Positions 59,865 through 64,000 of a DNA stretch of 64,000 nucleotides are shown in pieces (position 1 is the first letter of the stretch; every line of letters starts with the position of its first letter). Where the stretch lies: positions 2,076,448-2,140,447 of the forward strand of contig NZ_CP054475.1 in the NCBI RefSeq assembly GCF_025345565.1, given 5' to 3'. The position numbers and the translations under genes were made by a program. The DNA is from Thalassolituus hydrocarboniclasticus. GTDB lineage: Bacteria > Pseudomonadota > Gammaproteobacteria > Pseudomonadales > Oceanobacteraceae. The notes under the pieces were generated by a model that worked only from the letters and a program-made list of their open reading frames with translations, was not told the origin of the DNA and did no database searches.

Positions 59865-60765
59865 AACCGCCAACTGGAGTGAACACCGGGAACTGTTACG
59901 CGCCATCCGACAGCGCGTATTTATTCAGGAGCAGAATGTCCCGGAAGAACTCGAATGGGATGCCGAAGACGCCAGCGCGGTGCATTTTATTGCCCGCGAC
60001 GGCAAGCGCCCGGTCGGCTGCGCCCGCCTGCTGAGCAACGGCTATTTCGGGCGTATGGCAGTCTTACCTGAATACCGCCACCAAAGCTGGGGGACGCGCC
60101 TGCTGCGCGCCGTAGAACATCACTACGAAAAAGAAATGCGTGGGCGTATTCTGCGTGCCAGCGTTCAGACCCAGGCCTATGGCTTTTACCACCACAACGG
60201 CTTCTCACCGGAAACCGAATTCTGCTGGGATGCAGGCATTCCCCATGTGCGCATGAGTAAAGTACTGGGACGCTCCAGCCAGGGCAGCGAGCAGTTTATG
60301 CCCGGCAAAGACAACGAAGTGTATGTACTGGAGCAGCCTGCAGCGGCGGAAGGGATACTGCAGATTGCCAGTCAGTTTGCCCCTGCAGCCATCAATTTCT
60401 GCATCGCCGATCTTAACCACCCGCTTTGGTCGGACAAAACCACACTCTCCTGCCTTAACCGCTATCTGCGTGGCGCACGCCAGCGCAGCATCCGCATTTT
60501 AATTGCACGCGAATATCCGGGTATTGCCGACCACCCGTTATTGCAGTTGCAACAACGGATGAGCAGCCGCATACAGTTGCAGGTTCATTCAGCGGTGGAT
60601 ATCAATCTGGTTTTAATGACGCCAGCGGCTTTTATCCGCATTGAACGCAATAAGGTCACCGCCTGCATGAATGACCGGCCAACGGTAGCCCGCCAGATGG
60701 AAAAGTTTCAGGAATGGTGGCGCAGCAGCCAGCCATGTAAAGAAGGGCGCAGACTGGGGCTGTAA
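59854..60765 (+). CDS. GNAT N-acetyltransferase with an extra C-terminal domain
   Basis: In this 303-residue protein, residues 1-145 are a GNAT domain with the acetyl-CoA loop region FGRMAVLPEYRHQSWGTRLL and the YGFYHHNGFSPE segment. The C-terminal 155 residues form a second domain (INFCIADLNHPLWSD, LIAREYPGIADHPLLQLQQRM) resembling the DUF7931-type extension. I place the start at TTG 59854 because GGAGAG lies seven bases upstream; GTG 59848 would sit on top of that ribosome site. The overlap with roxA implies coupled translation. The substrate is unknown. Confidence 0.8.
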   Translation: MEIETANWSEHRELLRAIRQRVFIQEQNVPEELEWDAEDASAVHFIARDGKRPVGCARLLSNGYFGRMAVLPEYRHQSWGTRLLRAVEHHYEKEMRGRILRASVQTQAYGFYHHNGFSPETEFCWDAGIPHVRMSKVLGRSSQGSEQFMPGKDNEVYVLEQPAAAEGILQIASQFAPAAINFCIADLNHPLWSDKTTLSCLNRYLRGARQRSIRILIAREYPGIADHPLLQLQQRMSSRIQLQVHSAVDINLVLMTPAAFIRIERNKVTACMNDRPTVARQMEKFQEWWRSSQPCKEGRRLGL

Positions 60766-60786
60766 GCCCCGCCTGCCAGACGTCAC

Positions 60787-61203
60787 TCAGTGAACAGCCA
60801 GAAATACGATCACATTCAGAATGGTAACCGCTGCCGTCAGAATATTACGCAAACGCTTATAAGACTCAGCATAAGCCCTTTTAAAGATCGGATTGGTTTC
60901 AGTCCACAGCAACAGCCAGAATCCGACCATAAACATCAGCACCGCCACATTGGTTGGCAGAAAATACGCCAGTAACCCCCAGAGAAAAGTACCGATCGAT
61001 AACTCCAGCGGAATTTCATCAATCTGCTCCGGGTTCGCCTGTTCTACCCCCCAACAACCGCCAGCCATAAATGCCAGAATCAGCAGCGAATATAATTTAA
61101 AAAATTCTTCCCCACCCTCAAGCGACAGAACGACCGCCGCAGCGCCCGCAATAAAAGGCAGCAGACCGGCATAACCGAGCTTTTCAGAAATAGACAATGC
61201 CAT
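60787..61203 (-). CDS. DUF3429 membrane protein
   Basis: This 138-residue protein has four to five hydrophobic segments, starting LSISEKLGYAGLLPFIAGAA, which matches DUF3429. The pattern SLLILAFMAGGCWG and YKRLRNILT is typical. Function is unknown. ATG 61203 has an AAGGAGT ribosome site, excluding the longer open frame upstream. Confidence 0.85.
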   Translation of the reverse strand: MALSISEKLGYAGLLPFIAGAAAVVLSLEGGEEFFKLYSLLILAFMAGGCWGVEQANPEQIDEIPLELSIGTFLWGLLAYFLPTNVAVLMFMVGFWLLLWTETNPIFKRAYAESYKRLRNILTAAVTILNVIVFLAVH

Positions 61204-61410
61204 CGTGGTACTCCTTACTTCAACAAGGCCTGTATTTCGGCGCACCTGAATAGAAACCGGAATAACAGAACAGCCACAACAACGCCCGGAACAGACGACG
61301 AAGTGCCAGCACAACCATCAGGAAAGTATTCAGAGGTGCCTTAAGTCCGGAAAACCCGTGTTTTCAAAGACTTAAAAACTAAAAATAGCTCAGACAGAAC
61401 AAAAAGTATC

Positions 61411-61447
61411 TAAAAAAATGGCTACAGCGCTGGACACTGCAGCCATT
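61411..61447 (-). terminator. kdsB terminator
   Basis: AATGGCT/AGCCATT is extended by imperfect inner pairs and followed on the minus strand by T7 (61412-61418). It lies 35 bases past the kdsB stop and ends the kdsC-epimerase-kdsB operon. Confidence 0.75.
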
Positions 61448-61481
61448 CTTAAGACAATTAAGCGCAAAAAAGAAAAATTAC

Positions 61482-62249
61482 TCAGCTCAGGCCAAGCAAA
61501 AGCTCTTCAACCCGCGCCACATCATCCTGGGTATCAACGCCATGACCCGGCGCCTGATCGATCACCGACATATGGATTTTGACGCCGTACCATAGAGCGC
61601 GCAGTTGCTCCAGAGATTCGGTAGTTTCCAGTGCGCAGGGTTCCATGCTGGTATATTGCTGCAGAAAGGACACACGATAACCGTACATACCGATATGGCG
61701 GTACACCGGCATTTTACCGGTCATCTGCTCTGTGCTGATTTTATAGGCATCACGATCCCAGGGAATCGAAGCACGGCTGAAGTACATGGCAAAATGCGCC
61801 CGATCCAGCACCACTTTCACCACGTTCGGATCAAACGCGTCTGCCGCATGCTTTAACGGTGTGCAGACAGAGCTCATCCCGGCCTGCGGATTTTCCAGCA
61901 GACTGGCAGCGGTCATCTCGATTAAAGACTGAGGGATCAGCGGCTCGTCGCCCTGCAGGTTCACAATCACAGCCTCAGCATCCCAGCCTTTAATCTGCGC
62001 AACTTCGGCAATACGTTCAGTGCCGTTTTCATGATCCGGTGAGGTCATCACCACATCCGCACCAAAAGCCAAAGCCGCATCGCGGATGCGTTCGTCATCG
62101 GTGGCAATCACAATATCCTGCACACCGGTTGCCAGCGCACGTTCATAAACATGCTGAATCATGGGCTTACCGGCCAGCATAATCAGCGGCTTACCCGGCA
62201 GACGACTGGAGCCATAGCGGGCCGGAATCACAATTTTATAATCAGCCAT
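61482..62249 (-). CDS. kdsB: 3-deoxy-manno-octulosonate cytidylyltransferase
   Basis: This 255-residue CMP-Kdo synthetase activates Kdo for lipopolysaccharide. The nucleotide-binding start PARYGSSRLPGKPL, VVIATDD-like IVIATDDERI and NLQGDEPLIP are diagnostic. In pseudomonads kdsB lies between ycaR and the LMW phosphatase gene; here it is separate, seven bases after the epimerase gene. Confidence 0.95.
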   Translation of the reverse strand: MADYKIVIPARYGSSRLPGKPLIMLAGKPMIQHVYERALATGVQDIVIATDDERIRDAALAFGADVVMTSPDHENGTERIAEVAQIKGWDAEAVIVNLQGDEPLIPQSLIEMTAASLLENPQAGMSSVCTPLKHAADAFDPNVVKVVLDRAHFAMYFSRASIPWDRDAYKISTEQMTGKMPVYRHIGMYGYRVSFLQQYTSMEPCALETTESLEQLRALWYGVKIHMSVIDQAPGHGVDTQDDVARVEELLLGLS

Positions 62250-62256
62250 TTATTGC

Positions 62257-63264
62257 TTATACCTTATAAAAATCACGGTACCAGCGGGCAAAACGTTCAA
62301 TGCCTTCTGCCAGCGGTGTGTTCGGAGCAAAATCAACATCTTCAACCAGATCATCAACGTTGGCATAGGTCGCCAATACATCGCCCGGCTGCATTTCCAT
62401 ATAGTTTTTATTGGCTTTTTTACCCAGCACATTTTCGATGGTTTCGATAAAGGTGCCCAGTTCAACGCTGTTATGGTTGCCAATATTGTAAATTTTATAA
62501 GGCGCAGAACTGCGCGAGCAGTCGCCGCTTTCCGGCGTCCAGCCACTCACGCCCTGAGGAATTTTCTGGGTGATACGGGTTACACCTTCGACAATATCAT
62601 CGACATAGGTAAAGTCGCGCTGCATCTTGCCATGATTAAAGACGTTAATGGTTTTGCCTTCGAGAATATCGCGGGTAAAACTGAAGTACGCCATATCCGG
62701 ACGTCCCCAGGGGCCATACACGGTAAAGAAGCGCAGACCGGTTACCGGCAAACCATAAAGATGGGCATAGGTGTGTGCCATTAATTCATTGGATTTTTTC
62801 GTCGCGGCGTACAGCGATACCGGATGATCCACACGGTCGGAGGTGCTGTACGGAATTTTGGTATTCAGGCCGTAGACCGAGCTGGACGAGGCGTAAACCA
62901 GATGCCCTACTTCATTATGACGACAGGCTTCAAGAATATTCACAAAACCAATTAAATTACTGTCGACGTAGGCATGCGGATTGGTAATGGAATAACGCAC
63001 ACCAGCCTGTGCCGCCAGATGCACAACACGGTCAAATTTATGTTCGGCAAACACCGCATCAACCGCAGCACGGTCAGAAAGTTCGACCTGCTTAAAGGTA
63101 AAACCAGACTGTTCAGCCAACCAGCCCAGACGCCCGTGCTTTAAATTCACGTCGTAGTAGTCATTGAGGTTATCGATCCCGATAACTTCGTGACCCTGCT
63201 CAACAAAGCGCTTACTGGTAAAAGCACCGATAAAACCGGCCGCACCGGTTACCAGAATATTCAT
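62257..63264 (-). CDS. NAD-dependent nucleotide-sugar epimerase, UDP-glucuronate 4-epimerase type
   Basis: This 335-residue extended SDR has the NAD loop TGAAGFIG, catalytic YAATK, the Ser-rich ASSSSVYG and the insert DNLNDYYDVNLKHGRL. This insert is characteristic of UDP-glucuronate 4-epimerases, which make UDP-galacturonate. The kdsC stop region overlaps its ATG as ATGA. A role in lipopolysaccharide core or capsule decoration is likely; UDP-glucose or UDP-GlcNAc epimerisation is less likely from the insert. Confidence 0.85.
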   Translation of the reverse strand: MNILVTGAAGFIGAFTSKRFVEQGHEVIGIDNLNDYYDVNLKHGRLGWLAEQSGFTFKQVELSDRAAVDAVFAEHKFDRVVHLAAQAGVRYSITNPHAYVDSNLIGFVNILEACRHNEVGHLVYASSSSVYGLNTKIPYSTSDRVDHPVSLYAATKKSNELMAHTYAHLYGLPVTGLRFFTVYGPWGRPDMAYFSFTRDILEGKTINVFNHGKMQRDFTYVDDIVEGVTRITQKIPQGVSGWTPESGDCSRSSAPYKIYNIGNHNSVELGTFIETIENVLGKKANKNYMEMQPGDVLATYANVDDLVEDVDFAPNTPLAEGIERFARWYRDFYKV

Positions 63265-63821
63265 ATTTTTTTATCCTCAAACCCAGGCAGCATGGCCTTG
63301 ATATAAGCTTCATCCAGCGGCATACGACTGCCAAGTACAATATCGGCCACTTCGCGGGCAACGCCCCGGCCACCTTCGGCTTCAGTAATTAAATCGGCGT
63401 GATCTTTCACCATCCAGAAGGCATCTTTCGGCGCGATACTTAAACCGACTTTTTTCATGACCTTCAGATCAATCACATCGTCGCCGACATAACAGACTTC
63501 GCCAGGTTCAAACCACAACTCATCCATTAAGGCTGATAACACCGCCCATTTATCTTTGGTGCCCGGAAAGAAATGCTTAATGCCCAGATCGGCCGCACGG
63601 CGCGCCAGTGGTGCAGATTCTTTGGCGGAAATAATGGCGGTCACAATGTCGTAGCTATCCAGTAACTTAATACCGACGCCATCTTTAACATTAAAATGTT
63701 TCACCTGTTCGCCATCGGCAGAATAAGTCAGCGTGCCATCGGTCAGTACGCCATCAACATCAAACACAACCAGTTTAATAGCGCGGGCTTTTTCTTTAAT
63801 CACATTGGGAAGATGTACCAT
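63261..63821 (-). CDS. kdsC: 3-deoxy-D-manno-octulosonate 8-phosphate phosphatase
   Basis: This 186-residue HAD phosphatase of the compact KdsC type has Asp21 and Asp23 in FDVDGVLTDG, SAKES as motif II, the GIKHFFPGTKDK lysine region and the acidic motif VGDDVIDL. It releases Kdo from Kdo-8-phosphate. ATG 63821 starts the operon in this window; a four-base overlap joins it to the epimerase. No gene is seen in the remaining 179 bases upstream. Confidence 0.93.
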   Translation of the reverse strand: MVHLPNVIKEKARAIKLVVFDVDGVLTDGTLTYSADGEQVKHFNVKDGVGIKLLDSYDIVTAIISAKESAPLARRAADLGIKHFFPGTKDKWAVLSALMDELWFEPGEVCYVGDDVIDLKVMKKVGLSIAPKDAFWMVKDHADLITEAEGGRGVAREVADIVLGSRMPLDEAYIKAMLPGFEDKKI

Positions 63822-64000
63822 AACCGCATCCTGAAAACGCCTGTACGGGTCTGTACCACAGCCGTTGCCCAGGCACAGAATATGCCGCCATTGTAACGCG
63901 TTTAACGAAGCAGTGTTATGGCAAAGCAGCAGAGAAGCCAGCCTGTTACAGCAAAAAAATATGAGCTATGAATACGAAGAATATAACCAGAACGGTCAGA

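Noticed and set aside
63961-64000. An open frame on the plus strand starting MSYEYEEYN at the right edge
   Set aside because: Only 13 codons are visible and there is no ribosome site. It could be a gene start but cannot be supported here.

Overview
The window is an ordinary stretch of chromosome from a marine-type gammaproteobacterium, most likely in or near the Oceanospirillales (Oceanospirillaceae-like). This is inferred from gene content and order. Several blocks follow the order I remember for Pseudomonas aeruginosa: acuI-like/sohB, fimL, nhaB, dnaQ, rnhA, methyltransferase, mltD, fabI, ppiD, tRNA-Asp, hupB, lon, clpX, clpP, tig, tRNAs, folD, cysS, glnS, ppiB, lpxH; and murB, ptp, ycaR, lpxK, exbD, exbB, comEC, DUF2062, lolD, lolC. 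The blocks are joined differently here and interrupted by lineage-specific genes. I see no phage, insertion sequence, CRISPR array or rRNA operon.

Layout. 1-6.3 kb: partial AcuI-like reductase, SohB protease, SCP2-domain protein, a two-helix membrane protein, FimL-like signalling protein and the NhaB antiporter. 6.3-11.6 kb: dnaQ/rnhA/methyltransferase operon, divergent mltD, and an orphan peptide-type ABC binding protein. 11.7-20.9 kb: fabI, then protein quality control on the minus strand (ppiD, tRNA-Asp, hupB, lon, clpX, clpP, tig). 21.0-26.9 kb: a tRNA Pro-Arg-His transcript reading into tig, then folD, cysS, glnS, ppiB and lpxH. 27.0-37.7 kb: an envelope block on the minus strand (murB, LMW phosphatase, ycaR, lpxK, msbA, exbD, exbB, comEC, lolD, lolC). 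It lacks kdsB, which lies 33 kb away.

37.9-55.2 kb is the least conventional part. It holds an exported protein of unknown function, an RhlA-like hydrolase with a PilZ-like tail, dinG, a GspB/GspA (ExeB/ExeA) pair, an outer-membrane barrel candidate translationally coupled to a 1011-residue lipoprotein, malate synthase G, a gate-domain membrane protein, and a second 984-residue lipoprotein that is a clear paralogue of the first. I can assign no function to the lipoproteins or the barrel. Together with GspAB they are the best candidate here for an undescribed envelope system.

55.5-64 kb: a tandem PTPS-fold protein with split active-site motifs, DedA, purB, RoxA-type ribosomal oxygenase with an overlapping GNAT protein, a DUF3429 membrane protein, and a kdsC/UDP-sugar epimerase/kdsB operon for Kdo and acidic sugars.

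Most convergent gene pairs share one short, symmetric, T-flanked hairpin that can serve as a bidirectional terminator. Promoters are listed only where both the -35 and -10 boxes are convincing or the context is strong.
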